Numbered from the stretch's first letter, positions 25,383 through 35,357 are shown. The stretch: DNA of 64,000 nucleotides from Streptomyces sp. OR43 (GCF_008042275.1 NZ_RDBK01000011.1:1-64000), one strand, 5' to 3'. Notes: generated by a model from the letters alone, not told the origin. A program made the numbers and translations.

Positions 25383-25391
25383 CCTCGAACC

Positions 25392-25440
25392 CCGGCGCGG
25401 TGCGGACCGGCCTCCGGGTCCCGGTCCGCACCCGCGCCGG
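25392..25440 (+). terminator. Hairpin between malectin remnant and protease 5
   Basis: A 19-base left arm (25392-25410) pairs with a 20-base right arm (25421-25440) with one bulged C and a 10-base loop. It ends 38 bases before the protease 5 start. If it terminates, proteases 5 and 6 need read-through or a promoter overlapping the hairpin. It may instead stabilise a processed message. Confidence 0.55.
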
Positions 25441-25478
25441 CCCTGCATGAGAGAACCCTCCGGAAAGAGAGTGCGTAC

Positions 25479-28400
25479 GTGAGACAGCAACTCGCGCGAC
25501 GGCAGGGCCTGATGGCCGCCGCGCTCACCCTGGCCATGGGGGTGCCGCTCCTCGTAGCGGTGCCCGCCTCCGCGGGCCCGGCCCCGACGCCCGCGGCCCA
25601 ACTGCTGGGCAAGGCCGACACCGAGGTGGTCCGGCAGCTGGACAAGAAGGACACCACGACGTTCTGGGTGCAGCTCGGCTCCAAGGCCGACACCTCGGCC
25701 GCCAAGCTTGCGAAGACCCGGGTGGGCCGGGACAAGGCCCTGATCGCGGCCAAGAAGCGGCACGCCGCCACCACCCAGGCCGGCATCGAGGACCTGGTGA
25801 AGCAGGCGGGGGCGCACTCCACCTCGTACTGGATCAGCAACACCCTCAAGGTCACCGGTGACAAGGCCCTCGCGCAGAAGATCGCCGCCCGCCCGGAGGT
25901 CGCCTCCATCGCGGCCGACAAGCTCCTCCAACTCCCCGAGGAACTGCCCGCCGAGCAGGAACCGACGGTCAACGGCGTCGAGTGGAACCTCGACAGCATC
26001 AACGCGCCCAAGGTCTGGGACGAGTTGGGCATCAACGGAAGCGGCATGGTCGTCGCCAACATCGACACCGGCGTCGACTACCAGCACTCGACGCTGATGA
26101 ACAAGTACCGCGGTCTGAAGGCCGACGGCACGTACCAGCACGAGTACAACTGGTTCGACGCCACCGCGAGCTGCCCGGGCGACGCCCCCTGCGACGACCA
26201 CGGCCACGGCACCCACACCATGGGCACCATGGTCGGCGACGACCACGACGGCAACCGGATCGGTGTCGCCCCGGGAGCCCGGTGGATCGCCGCCAAGGCG
26301 TGCACCCCGACGGGCTGCCCGCAGGACGCGCTGATGGCCGCCGGCCAGTGGATCCTCGCGCCCACCGACCGGGGCGGCCAGAACCCGCGCCCGGACCTGG
26401 CCCCCGACGTCGTCAACAACTCCTGGGGTGCCGATATCATCGACACCTGGTACAAGGACATGGTCCAGGCATGGACCGACGCCGGGATCTTCCCCGCGTT
26501 CTCCAACGGCAACGACGGCCCCGACTGCGCCACCGCCGGCTCCCCGGGTGCCTACACCAACAGCTACGCCACCGGCGCCTTCGACAGCGCCGGCGACATC
26601 GCGTACTTCTCGTCCCGGGGCGCCGGCGAGGACGGTGCCGTCAAGCCGGACATCGCAGCCCCGGGCGTCGACGTCCGTTCGGCCGCCCCCGGCGGCGGAT
26701 TCGCCGTCATGTCCGGTACGTCGATGGCGTCACCGCACACCGCCGCCACCGTCGCCCTGATGTGGGCGGCGTCCCCGGCGATACGCGGCGACGTCGCGGC
26801 CACCGAACGCCTCCTCGACCGCACCGCCCACGACGTGGACGACACCACCTGCGGCGGCAGCGCCGAGAACAACAACGTCTACGGTGAGGGCCGGCTCGAC
26901 GCCTACGAGGCCGTCGTATCCGTCCCCCGCGGCCCGCTCGGCGGCCTCACCGGCAACGTCACCACCGACGGCGCACCGCTGGCCGGCGCCACTGTGGAAC
27001 TCGACGGGCCGATGAACGCCCTCGCCGACACCCACGCGGACGGCACGTACAGCCTGCCGAAGCTCATGGTCGGCGACTACCGGGTCAAGGTCACGAAGTT
27101 CGGCTACACGACCGCCGAGTCCACCGCCACCGTCACCGAGGGCGCCACCTCCACCCGCGACCTGGCCCTCGCCCTCGCGCCCATCGGCACGCTCACCGGT
27201 ACCGTGACCACGCTGTCCGGCCCCGAGGCCGGCGCGAAGATCGTGGTGGCGGGTGCCCCCGCCGACACCTCCACGACGACGGCGGCCGACGGTACGTACG
27301 CGCTCCGGCTCCCGGCCGGTGCCTATCAGCTGACGGTCTCCCCGGTCTCCCGCTGCGCCACGATGGGATCGTTCGGCGTCCAGGTCGTCGCGGGCGAGGC
27401 CGGTAAGGACCTCGCCCTGCCCAACCGCAGCGACCGGTTCGGCACCGTCTGCCGGACCACGCACGACACCGCGTTCCCGTCCGGCGCCACCAAGCTCAGC
27501 ACCAGCAGCGACTACGACGGCTCGGCCACGGTCAAGTTCCCCTTCCCTGTGGCGCTGTACGGAAGGACGTACCGGCAGGCCTCCGCGAACATCGAGGGCT
27601 TCCTCGCCTTCGAGACGTCACTCAACGTCAGTGCCAACCGGACCATGCCCTTCCCTGGGCTCCCCAACGGATCGCTCTACCCGTTCTGGGACAACCTCCA
27701 GCTCGCCACCGACACCGGCGACATCTACTGGTCCACCCGCGGTACCGCCCCGCACCGCGAGATCGTCGTGGAGTGGCGCGACGTGGTGACATCCGCCGCA
27801 CGCACGCAGAGGCTCGACTTCTCCGTGGTGATCGGTGAGGACGGCACGTACTCCTTCCACTACCGCAACCCCGTCGGCGGCGACTACGCGAAGGGTTCCG
27901 GCGCCACCATCGGGGCCGAGAACGCGGACGGCACCGACGCGCTGCAGTACTCGTACAACGAGACGTCCGTGAGCGACGGCCTGGCGGTCGAGTTCCGGCC
28001 CACCCGCAGCGCGGCCTTGACCGGCACCGTCACCGACGGCAACGACGCCAAGGCGCTCGCCGGAGCCACCGTCACCGTCGAGCGTGACGGCGAGCCCGTC
28101 GCCACCGGCACCACGGGGCCCGACGGCACGTACCTGGTGCAGACGCCGGTGACCGGCGACAAGACCGACTACGACGTGACCGTCACCGCCGCGCACTACG
28201 GCACGGGCACGCGTACCGTCGCCCTCGCGACCGGCGCCACGGAACAGTTCTCCACCGCGCTGGCCACCGGAAAGGTCACCGCCACCCCGGCCACCGCGAC
28301 GACCGTCGTCGTGCCCGCCGAGGAGAGCAGGCAGCGCACCCTCACCCTTGCCAACCCCGCCTCCGACACCGGCTACTCGGTCACAGAGGCCGGCGGCGCC

Positions 28401-29069
28401 TCCTGGTTCAGCGCCGCACCCGCACAGGGGCGGCTGGCCAAGGGCGGTGAGCAGAAGGTCGTCCTGACCTTCGACACACACGGTGTGGCGCCCGGCACCG
28501 CCCTCAAGGGCACCGTCGTCATCGCCTCCGACAGCGGCCGGGCCCCGGAGATCAGGGTTCCGGTGACCGTGTCCGTGCCCGCCTACCGCACGGCGATCGA
28601 CGCCGGCGGGGCCAAGGCGTACACCGACTCAGCCGCCGACGCCTGGACCCCGGACCGGAAGTACACGGCCGGCTCGTACGGCTTCGTCGGTCAGTCCACG
28701 AAGGTGAGCACCACCAACGCCATCGAGGACACCACTGACGGCAAGCTGCTGCGCACTGCACGCGAGGGCGCTCTGGAGTACCGCTTCGACCAGGTGCCGA
28801 ACGGCACGTACCAGGTGGAGCTGGACTTCGCGGAGCTCGGCAAGGTCACGGCCGGACAGCGCCTCACCGACGTCCTCGCCGAGGGCTCCGTCCGCCTGCC
28901 CGACCTCGACATCGTCGCCCAGACCGGCGGCAGCTACCGGGCGCTCACCAAGTCCTTCACGGTCACCGTCACCGACGGCCAGCTGAACGTCCGGCTGGTT
29001 GCCACCGGCGCCGAGAAGACCCTCGTCAACGCCGTCCGCGTCACCCAGCGTCCCGACCTGAGCAGCTGA
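25479..29069 (+). CDS. Secreted S8 protease with carboxypeptidase-regulatory-like and malectin domains (protease 5)
   Basis: 1196 residues with the bacillopeptidase F-like layout. A signal peptide starts at the GTG (GGAAAGAG upstream). An N-terminal prodomain with FWVQLGSKADTSAA and SYWISNTLKVTG spans about 45-145. The catalytic domain has Asp196 (NIDTGVDYQHS), His243 (GHGTHTMG) and Ser415 (SGTSMASPHTAA). Three carboxypeptidase-regulatory-like beta modules lie at about 487-560, 570-645 and 845-925, with a large beta module (about 650-845) between the second and third. An immunoglobulin-like module (about 945-1035) precedes a C-terminal malectin domain (about 1036-1195, EYRFDQVPNGTYQVELDF). 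It belongs to a different S8 subgroup from proteases 1-4. The malectin domain suggests carbohydrate binding. Protease 6 starts 21 bases after its stop, so they form an operon. Confidence 0.93.
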   Translation: MRQQLARRQGLMAAALTLAMGVPLLVAVPASAGPAPTPAAQLLGKADTEVVRQLDKKDTTTFWVQLGSKADTSAAKLAKTRVGRDKALIAAKKRHAATTQAGIEDLVKQAGAHSTSYWISNTLKVTGDKALAQKIAARPEVASIAADKLLQLPEELPAEQEPTVNGVEWNLDSINAPKVWDELGINGSGMVVANIDTGVDYQHSTLMNKYRGLKADGTYQHEYNWFDATASCPGDAPCDDHGHGTHTMGTMVGDDHDGNRIGVAPGARWIAAKACTPTGCPQDALMAAGQWILAPTDRGGQNPRPDLAPDVVNNSWGADIIDTWYKDMVQAWTDAGIFPAFSNGNDGPDCATAGSPGAYTNSYATGAFDSAGDIAYFSSRGAGEDGAVKPDIAAPGVDVRSAAPGGGFAVMSGTSMASPHTAATVALMWAASPAIRGDVAATERLLDRTAHDVDDTTCGGSAENNNVYGEGRLDAYEAVVSVPRGPLGGLTGNVTTDGAPLAGATVELDGPMNALADTHADGTYSLPKLMVGDYRVKVTKFGYTTAESTATVTEGATSTRDLALALAPIGTLTGTVTTLSGPEAGAKIVVAGAPADTSTTTAADGTYALRLPAGAYQLTVSPVSRCATMGSFGVQVVAGEAGKDLALPNRSDRFGTVCRTTHDTAFPSGATKLSTSSDYDGSATVKFPFPVALYGRTYRQASANIEGFLAFETSLNVSANRTMPFPGLPNGSLYPFWDNLQLATDTGDIYWSTRGTAPHREIVVEWRDVVTSAARTQRLDFSVVIGEDGTYSFHYRNPVGGDYAKGSGATIGAENADGTDALQYSYNETSVSDGLAVEFRPTRSAALTGTVTDGNDAKALAGATVTVERDGEPVATGTTGPDGTYLVQTPVTGDKTDYDVTVTAAHYGTGTRTVALATGATEQFSTALATGKVTATPATATTVVVPAEESRQRTLTLANPASDTGYSVTEAGGASWFSAAPAQGRLAKGGEQKVVLTFDTHGVAPGTALKGTVVIASDSGRAPEIRVPVTVSVPAYRTAIDAGGAKAYTDSAADAWTPDRKYTAGSYGFVGQSTKVSTTNAIEDTTDGKLLRTAREGALEYRFDQVPNGTYQVELDFAELGKVTAGQRLTDVLAEGSVRLPDLDIVAQTGGSYRALTKSFTVTVTDGQLNVRLVATGAEKTLVNAVRVTQRPDLSS

Positions 29070-29089
29070 TCCCCATGAGGAAAGCAGAC

Positions 29090-32000
29090 GTGAACCGACA
29101 CAGAACACCCCGGTGGCGAGGACTCCTCACCACCGCGCTCGCCACGACCCTCGGCGCCCCGTTCCTGGGCGCGCTGCCGGCCGTCGCCGACACCGAACCG
29201 GTCCCGCCGACCACACTGCAGAGCAAGGCGGACAGCGCCCTGCTCAAAGACTTCACCCGGCACGACAAGGTCTCGTTCTGGGTGCAGCTCGCCTCCCAGG
29301 CCGACACCTCCGCCGCGAAGAAGGCCACGACCAAGACCGGTCGGGGCCGTGCCGTCCTGAAGGCGAAGACCGCGTACGCCAAGACCTCGCAGCAAGGACT
29401 CACGGCGCTGCTGAAGCAGGCCGACGCGTCCTACACGTCGTACTGGATCAGCAACACCGTCAAGGTCACCGGCAGCAAGGCCCTGGCCGCGAAGATCGCC
29501 GCCCGCTCCGACGTCGCCTCGATCGAAGCCGACGACACCGTCCCGCTCCCGCCCGCGGTCAACGGCACCGACGAGGCCAAGGTCGACGGCATCGAGTGGA
29601 ACGTCGACCGCATCAACGCCCCCAAGGTGTGGAACGAGTACGGGGTACGCGGTGAGGGCACGGTCATCGGCAGCATCGACACCGGCGTTGACTACCAGCA
29701 CCCCGCCCTCGCCGCCGCCTACCGCGGCCTGAAGACCGACGGCACCTACGACCACGCCTACAACTGGTTCGACGCGACCCACACCTGCGGCACGGCACAG
29801 CCCTGCGACGACCAGGGCCACGGCACCCACACGATGGGCACCATGGTCGGTGACGACGGCGCCGGCAACTCCACAGGCGTCGCACCCGGCGCAAGCTGGA
29901 TGGCGGCCAAGGCCTGCACCACGCAGGGCTGTCCGCGCGACGCGCTGCTCGCCGCCGGGCAGTGGATGCTCGCGCCGACCGACGCCGACGGGGAGAACCC
30001 GCGCCCCGATCGCGCCCCCGACGTCATCAACAACTCATGGGGCTCCGACAGCCTGGACACCTGGTACCAGGCGATGGTGCAGTCGTGGCGGGACGCCGGG
30101 ATCTTCCCGGCCTTCTCCAACGGCAACGCGGGACCCTACTGCGACACCGCCGGCTCCCCGGGCGCGCTCACGAACACGTACGCCTCGGGCGCCTTCGACA
30201 GCAACAACAAGATCGCCTCGTTCTCCGCACGCGGACCGGGCATCGACGGCACCGTCAAGCCGAACATCTCCGCCCCCGGCGTCAACGTCCGCTCCGCCAC
30301 CCCCGGTGGCGGCTACGCGGCCAAGTCGGGCACGTCGATGGCCTCACCGCACACCGCGGCCACCGTCGCCCTGCTCTGGTCGGCCGCCCCGGCGCTGCGC
30401 GGTGACGTCACCGCCACCGAAGCGGTGCTGAACAAGGCCGCGATCGACGTCGACGACACCACCTGCGGCGGCACCGCGGCCTTCAACAACGTCTACGGCG
30501 AAGGCCGGCTCGACGCGTACGCCGCCGTCAACGCGGCCCCGCGCGACCACGTCGGCGCCCTCACCGGCACCGTCACCATCGGCAGCGAACGGGCCGCCGA
30601 CGTCGAGGTCTCCGTGGCCGGTCCCACGCACGCCACCCTGACCACGAAGAAGGACGGCACCTACGCCTTCCCGCGGCTGGTCTCCGGTGCGTACACGGTG
30701 ACCGTCACCAAGTTCGGCTACCTCACCGACACCGCCGGACTCACCGTCACCGACGGCGACTCCGCCACCCACGACACGGCACTCGCCACCGCACCCACGG
30801 GCACCCTGACCGGTACCGTGCGCAGCGACTCCGGCACCGAGGCCGACGTCGCGATCAAGGTGCAGGGCACCCCGGTCCGCGCCACGACCGCGGCGGACGG
30901 CAGCTACAAGCTGACGCTGCCCGTGGGCGGCGGGTACCGGATCAGCCTGACCCCGCTGAACCACTGCGCGGCCACCATCGGCATCGTGACCGACATCGCC
31001 ACGGGCACGGCCACCAAGGACATCGCCCTCGCCACCCGCACCGACGCCTTCGGCACCACCTGCCGCCAGGTGTCCGCGGAGTACCCGACCGGCGAGACGA
31101 AGATCGATTTCCCGCCACCGTCGAGGGCCTACTCCGCGGTGACGCTGCCGTTCCCCGTCGCCCTGTACGGCCACACGTACGACAAGGGATGGATCACCCG
31201 CGACGGACAGGCGATCTTCGGCTACCTCTCCGTGCTCGACAACACCCCGCTGCCCGACAAGGCCCCGGCCAACGGCGCGCTCTCACCGTTCTGGGACCAG
31301 CTCGCCATGGACGCCTCGTCCGGCATCTACACGACGGTCCGTGGCACCGCCCCGCACCGCGAGTACGTCGTCGAGTGGCGCGACATGCTCATCGCCCGCG
31401 ACACGAGCCGGCGCATCGGCTTCGCCGCAGTGATCGGCGAGGACGGTACCTACTCCTTCCACTACAAGGGCATCGACCCGAGCGCGAAGGGCTTCGAACA
31501 GGGCACCGGCGCCACGATCGGCGCGGAGAACCACGACGGCACCGACGCCTTCCAGTACTCGTTCGACCAGCTCTCCGTCCGTGACGGCATGGCGATCAGC
31601 TTCCGGCCCGAGGGCCACGCGGTCGTCTCCGGCACGGTGACCGACGCCAACGACGGCAAGCCTGCCTCCGGCGCCACCGTCACCGTCACCCGCGACGGGA
31701 CGAGCGTCGGCACGGCGACCACCCGGGCCGACGGTGCCTACCTGACGCAGGTCCCGGTGACCGCGGCGACCGACTACAAGGTCACGATCACGGCGCCGCA
31801 CTACGCCACGGCGACCCGCACGGCCGAACTGGGCAGCCTGTCCGCACTGCGCACCGAATCCGCCCTGACCACGGGCGCGGTGCGGGCGGACAACGCGGCC
31901 GGCTGGCAGCTGATCGTGCCTGCCGGGGAGCGGCGCGAGCGCACGCTGACCCTCACCAACGACGGCTCCCCGGCCCCGTACACCGTCGCGGAGAAGTACG

Positions 32001-32683
32001 GGGCGACCTGGCTGAAGGTGGCCCCGGCCTCCGGCACCCTCGGCGCGGGCGCTCGGCAGCAGGTCACGCTGACGTTCGACACTACGGCCGCCAAGCCCGG
32101 CAGCGTCCTCACCGGAACCCTCGTGCTGACATCGGAGAGCGCGCGTACGCCGACGCTCTCCCTGCCGCTGAAGCTGGTCGTCCCGGCGTATCGGAAGGGT
32201 GTGGATGTCGGCGCGGACACCGCGTCCGTGGATGTCCTCGGTGACGCCTGGACCCAGGACCAGCCGTACGCGGAAGGCTCGTTCGGGTACGTGGGCGACA
32301 GCACCACGCTCACCTACACCCGCAAGGACATCGCGGGTGCCGGCAGTTCCCAGGAGCAGCAACTGCTGCGCTCCGGCCGAGAAGGCGTCGGCGAGTACCG
32401 CTTCGGTTCCATCCCGAACGGCGTCTACCAGGTGGAGCTGGGCTTCGCCGAGCCCGAGGGCGTGAAGCCGGGGCAGCGCGTCTTCGACGTGACGGCCGAA
32501 GGCGTGGAGAAGGTTCCGAACGTGGACGTCCGCCTGGAGTCGGGCGGCGCCCGGACCGCCCTGTCCAAGACGTTCACGGTCAAGGTCAGCGACGGGCAGC
32601 TGAACGTGGACTTCGATTCGGTCACCGGTATGACGTTGGTCAACTCGATCCGGGTGACACACCGCCCTGATCTGACGAGCTGA
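29090..32683 (+). CDS. Secreted S8 protease with carboxypeptidase-regulatory-like and malectin domains (protease 6)
   Basis: A 1197-residue tandem paralogue of protease 5 with the same domain order throughout. I chose the GTG at 29090 because GAGGAAAG lies just before it and VNRHRTPRWRGLL begins the signal peptide. The ATG at 29075 lacks a ribosome site and contains that very sequence. Catalytic Asp197 (SIDTGVDYQHPA), His244 (GHGTHTMG) and Ser416 (SGTSMASPHTAA) are intact. The C-terminal malectin domain contains EYRFGSIPNGVYQVELGFAE and ends NSIRVTHRPDLTS, matching the remnant at 24.8-25.4 kb. It is co-transcribed with protease 5; a strong hairpin follows. Confidence 0.92.
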   Translation: MNRHRTPRWRGLLTTALATTLGAPFLGALPAVADTEPVPPTTLQSKADSALLKDFTRHDKVSFWVQLASQADTSAAKKATTKTGRGRAVLKAKTAYAKTSQQGLTALLKQADASYTSYWISNTVKVTGSKALAAKIAARSDVASIEADDTVPLPPAVNGTDEAKVDGIEWNVDRINAPKVWNEYGVRGEGTVIGSIDTGVDYQHPALAAAYRGLKTDGTYDHAYNWFDATHTCGTAQPCDDQGHGTHTMGTMVGDDGAGNSTGVAPGASWMAAKACTTQGCPRDALLAAGQWMLAPTDADGENPRPDRAPDVINNSWGSDSLDTWYQAMVQSWRDAGIFPAFSNGNAGPYCDTAGSPGALTNTYASGAFDSNNKIASFSARGPGIDGTVKPNISAPGVNVRSATPGGGYAAKSGTSMASPHTAATVALLWSAAPALRGDVTATEAVLNKAAIDVDDTTCGGTAAFNNVYGEGRLDAYAAVNAAPRDHVGALTGTVTIGSERAADVEVSVAGPTHATLTTKKDGTYAFPRLVSGAYTVTVTKFGYLTDTAGLTVTDGDSATHDTALATAPTGTLTGTVRSDSGTEADVAIKVQGTPVRATTAADGSYKLTLPVGGGYRISLTPLNHCAATIGIVTDIATGTATKDIALATRTDAFGTTCRQVSAEYPTGETKIDFPPPSRAYSAVTLPFPVALYGHTYDKGWITRDGQAIFGYLSVLDNTPLPDKAPANGALSPFWDQLAMDASSGIYTTVRGTAPHREYVVEWRDMLIARDTSRRIGFAAVIGEDGTYSFHYKGIDPSAKGFEQGTGATIGAENHDGTDAFQYSFDQLSVRDGMAISFRPEGHAVVSGTVTDANDGKPASGATVTVTRDGTSVGTATTRADGAYLTQVPVTAATDYKVTITAPHYATATRTAELGSLSALRTESALTTGAVRADNAAGWQLIVPAGERRERTLTLTNDGSPAPYTVAEKYGATWLKVAPASGTLGAGARQQVTLTFDTTAAKPGSVLTGTLVLTSESARTPTLSLPLKLVVPAYRKGVDVGADTASVDVLGDAWTQDQPYAEGSFGYVGDSTTLTYTRKDIAGAGSSQEQQLLRSGREGVGEYRFGSIPNGVYQVELGFAEPEGVKPGQRVFDVTAEGVEKVPNVDVRLESGGARTALSKTFTVKVSDGQLNVDFDSVTGMTLVNSIRVTHRPDLTS

Positions 32684-32707
32684 TCCGGCACATCCGAACC
32701 AGCACCA

Positions 32708-32745
32708 GGGCCCGCTCCGGAAGCGTCTTCTTCCGGGGCGGGCCC
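32708..32745. terminator. Bidirectional terminator at the end of the S8 island
   Basis: GGGCCCGC-T-CCGGAAG pairs with CTTCCGG-G-GCGGGCCC around a 6-base loop (CGTCTT). It lies between the convergent protease 6 and M20 peptidase genes and can serve both. Confidence 0.75.
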
Positions 32746-32774
32746 TTCGGCGCGGGCGGGTGGCAGCGACTCGA

Positions 32775-34235
32775 TCAGACCGCGCGGGCCCGCAACGCGT
32801 AGTCGTTGAGGACCAGCGACAGACTCGACGTGAGGCGTCGCGCGTAAGGAACGTGGAGGGACTCGTTCGGGCCGTGGGCGTTCGCGCCCGGGCCCAGCAC
32901 TCCGCAGGCCAGGAACTGGGCCTCGGGGAACTGCCGGGTCAGCTTCCCCATCAGCGGAATCGTGCCGCCCTGCCCGATCCGGGCGACGTCCGCCCCGTCG
33001 AAGCAGGCCCGGCTCGCCGCCGACAGTGCCGCCCGGAGCCACGGCTGTTCGGCGGGTGCGTGCCAGCCGTCCGCGAGGACCCGGTCGGGCGTGAACCGGA
33101 CCGAGGTGCCGTACGGCGGGTCCGCCTCAAGGATCCGGCCGACCTCCGCGAGGGCCGCCGCGCTGTCCACCGTGGGCGGCAGCCGCAGCGAGACCTTCAC
33201 GCGTGTGCGGGGGCGCAGCACGTTGCCCGCCGACGCCACCGGGGGCATCCCGTCCGCTCCGGTGACCTCCAGACTGGGGCGCCAGGCCCGGTTGAGCAGC
33301 AGTTCCTCGGGATCGCGCGTCACCGGGGACGCGTTCCCGTACCAGTCGAAGCGGCCCCAGACCTGCTCGCCCAGCAGCGCCGCCGCCTCACGCGTCTGGG
33401 CGCGGCGCTCGTCCGGCACCTCGCAGTGCAGTACGTCCGGGCGCAGCGCACCCGTCGCGCCGTCCTCCAGCCGGTCCAGCAACCGCCGCAGCACCCGGAA
33501 CGACGACGGCACCACGCCGCCCGCGTCCCCGGAGTGGGCGCCGTCGCCGAGGACCCGCACGTCGAGCGTCCCGCCGCAGGCCCCGCGCAACGACGTGACC
33601 AGCCACAGGCGTTCGTAGTCGCCCGCTCCCGAGTCCAGGCAGACCACCAGGCCCACCTCGCCGATGCGCGGCGCGAGCAGGGCGAACCAGTGGTCGAGGT
33701 CGGGGCTGCCCGACTCCTCGCCGGCCTCGAACACACCGACGCAGCGCGGCCGGGCCGCGCCCTGCTCGGCCAGTGCCCGCACCGCGGTCACCGACGCGGG
33801 CAGCGCGTACCCGTCGTCGGCGCCCCCGCGGCCGTACAGCCGGGGGTCGTCGTCCACCGGTTCCCAGGCGGTGCGGCCCCCGGTCCATCCGTCGCCCTCG
33901 GGCTGCTTGTCGAGATGGCCGTAGAACAGGACGGTCTCCGGCGCCCGCGTGCCCTCGCCCGGGACCTCGAAGAAGATCAGCGGTGTGCGTCCGGGCGCGC
34001 GCAGCACCTCCACCCGCAGGCCGGGCAGCGGCACGTTCCGCAGCCACGCGGCCGCCGCGTCGACGGCCCGGTCGAGGTGGCCGTGGGCCTCCCAGTCCGG
34101 GTCGTACGCGGGGCTGACCGCAGGGAAGCGGATGTGCTGCCGGACCAGGGGGAGCACCTCCGTCTCCCACTGGGCGTCACAGAACTCCCGTACGGGGCCG
34201 GCCTCGGCGACACCGGCCGGAACCTGCTCAGGCAT
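32775..34235 (-). CDS. M20 family metallopeptidase (dipeptidase-like)
   Basis: A 486-residue cytoplasmic metallopeptidase, normal length for the M20 dipeptidase/carboxypeptidase group. Metal and catalytic residues visible include His107 (YGHLD), Asp140 (GGADDGY) and the Glu pair of EAGEESGS near 173-174. A later Asp (VCLDSGAG) and a C-terminal His (NAHGPNES) complete the site. The dimerisation (lid) domain sits in the middle. Its start overlaps the end of the DUF917 gene by 8 bases, so it is the last gene of a coupled OPT-DUF917-M20 operon. An imported peptide or amino-acid derivative would be cleaved here. Confidence 0.92.
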   Translation of the reverse strand: MPEQVPAGVAEAGPVREFCDAQWETEVLPLVRQHIRFPAVSPAYDPDWEAHGHLDRAVDAAAAWLRNVPLPGLRVEVLRAPGRTPLIFFEVPGEGTRAPETVLFYGHLDKQPEGDGWTGGRTAWEPVDDDPRLYGRGGADDGYALPASVTAVRALAEQGAARPRCVGVFEAGEESGSPDLDHWFALLAPRIGEVGLVVCLDSGAGDYERLWLVTSLRGACGGTLDVRVLGDGAHSGDAGGVVPSSFRVLRRLLDRLEDGATGALRPDVLHCEVPDERRAQTREAAALLGEQVWGRFDWYGNASPVTRDPEELLLNRAWRPSLEVTGADGMPPVASAGNVLRPRTRVKVSLRLPPTVDSAAALAEVGRILEADPPYGTSVRFTPDRVLADGWHAPAEQPWLRAALSAASRACFDGADVARIGQGGTIPLMGKLTRQFPEAQFLACGVLGPGANAHGPNESLHVPYARRLTSSLSLVLNDYALRARAV

Positions 34236-35292
34236 CGGCGAGGATCTTCTCGGCCGGGGCGAACTCGATGCCGAGCAGCTCCTCCACCGGCGCGTACACG
34301 TCGGGCATGTACATCGTCCGGGAGAGCAACAGGTTCTCGGCCGGGGCGACCAGGACGCTGACCTGCTTGCCGACCTCGACGTCCGCGGAGGCGAGCGGCT
34401 GCCCGGCCTCGTCGAACGTCGTGATCAGATCGGGGAAGGACGCCCGGCGGGCACCGGCGACATCGAGCGCCATGTACTCGTTGACGAAGTACAGGGTGGT
34501 GCGCGCCGGGTCGTCCAGGACGGCGACGCCGACGTCCAGGCCCTCCCGCTGCTCGCAGCGGTACTCGCGCACCGTGCCGGTCACGGCGATCTCGCCGCCG
34601 AGATGCTGGGCGGCGCCGAGCACACCGCCGGCCAGGAAGCGGCGGCCCAGTTCGATGGCGAAGCCGATCGCGCCCGGCGCGCCGTTGCGCACCGCGTAGC
34701 CGACCTCGACGGGGTTGCGGGCGACGCCGACCCAGCCGCCCGCCTCGACGGAGGCGCGCCGGACGACGTTCGACGTGGCCTCCAGGCGGCCGGAGACCGA
34801 GCCCTCGACGTACGCGTACGGCTTGCCGCCCGCGTAGCCCTGGGAGGAGAGGTAGTCCTCCTCCTGGTGCAGGCCCATCGCGCCCATCACGCTGGACGGG
34901 TGAGCGCGGCCGTTGCAGGCCAGGTCGATGACGGGCAGGCCGGTCATCGCGGAGTGGAACCAGCCGTTGATGGTGGTCTCGGCGCCGTTCTCGTTCGTGT
35001 GGATCGCGACGAGCGGGCGCGGCAGGTCGCGGCGGAGCAGTTCCAGGGCGCGCAGCAGGTGTGTGGGCAGCACCTGCGGGTCGGGCGCCGCGGGGGCGCC
35101 GACCAGGGCCACCGTCGCGGTCAGGTCGTCGGCCGCGAACTCGTCGGCCGTCCACAGCTCCGGTATGCCGATCTGGAGGGCCAGTTCGGCGGTGCGCAGA
35201 CCCCGCTCGACGAATCCGCCGCCACCTCCGCCGAGTACGGCACCGCCGTACACGGCCGCACGGATGTCGTCATGGGTCAACTGTCGCTTCAC
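34228..35292 (-). CDS. DUF917 domain protein
   Basis: 354 residues. It opens MKRQLTHDDIRAAVYGGAVLGGGGGG (GTG start), with the glycine-rich loop typical of DUF917. Other family landmarks are TNENGAETTINGWF, DLACNGRAHPSSVMGAMGL and a C-terminal beta domain (ALDVAGARRASFPDLITTF). Some DUF917 relatives act on S-methylthiohydantoin or hydantoin-like rings, or are hydantoinase-like. No enzyme activity can be assigned here. It lies between the OPT transporter gene (65 bases upstream) and the overlapping M20 peptidase gene, which suggests a role in processing the imported compound. Confidence 0.85.
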   Translation of the reverse strand: MKRQLTHDDIRAAVYGGAVLGGGGGGFVERGLRTAELALQIGIPELWTADEFAADDLTATVALVGAPAAPDPQVLPTHLLRALELLRRDLPRPLVAIHTNENGAETTINGWFHSAMTGLPVIDLACNGRAHPSSVMGAMGLHQEEDYLSSQGYAGGKPYAYVEGSVSGRLEATSNVVRRASVEAGGWVGVARNPVEVGYAVRNGAPGAIGFAIELGRRFLAGGVLGAAQHLGGEIAVTGTVREYRCEQREGLDVGVAVLDDPARTTLYFVNEYMALDVAGARRASFPDLITTFDEAGQPLASADVEVGKQVSVLVAPAENLLLSRTMYMPDVYAPVEELLGIEFAPAEKILADA

Positions 35293-35357
35293 GGGGGTCT
35301 CCCAGGGTGGTTCTGTACAGGGTGCGAGAGGGGGTACGGGCCGTTCGGCTGTGCGGC

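Noticed and set aside
29075..29089. ATG at 29075 as the start of protease 6
   Set aside because: There is no ribosome site before it, and the bases after it (GAGGAAAG) are themselves the ribosome site for the GTG at 29090.
7201..32683. RiPP (lanthipeptide-type) precursor or modification genes near the S8 proteases
   Set aside because: I looked for short Cys/Ser/Thr-rich peptides and modifying enzymes between the proteases and found none. The intergenic spaces hold only terminators and operators.
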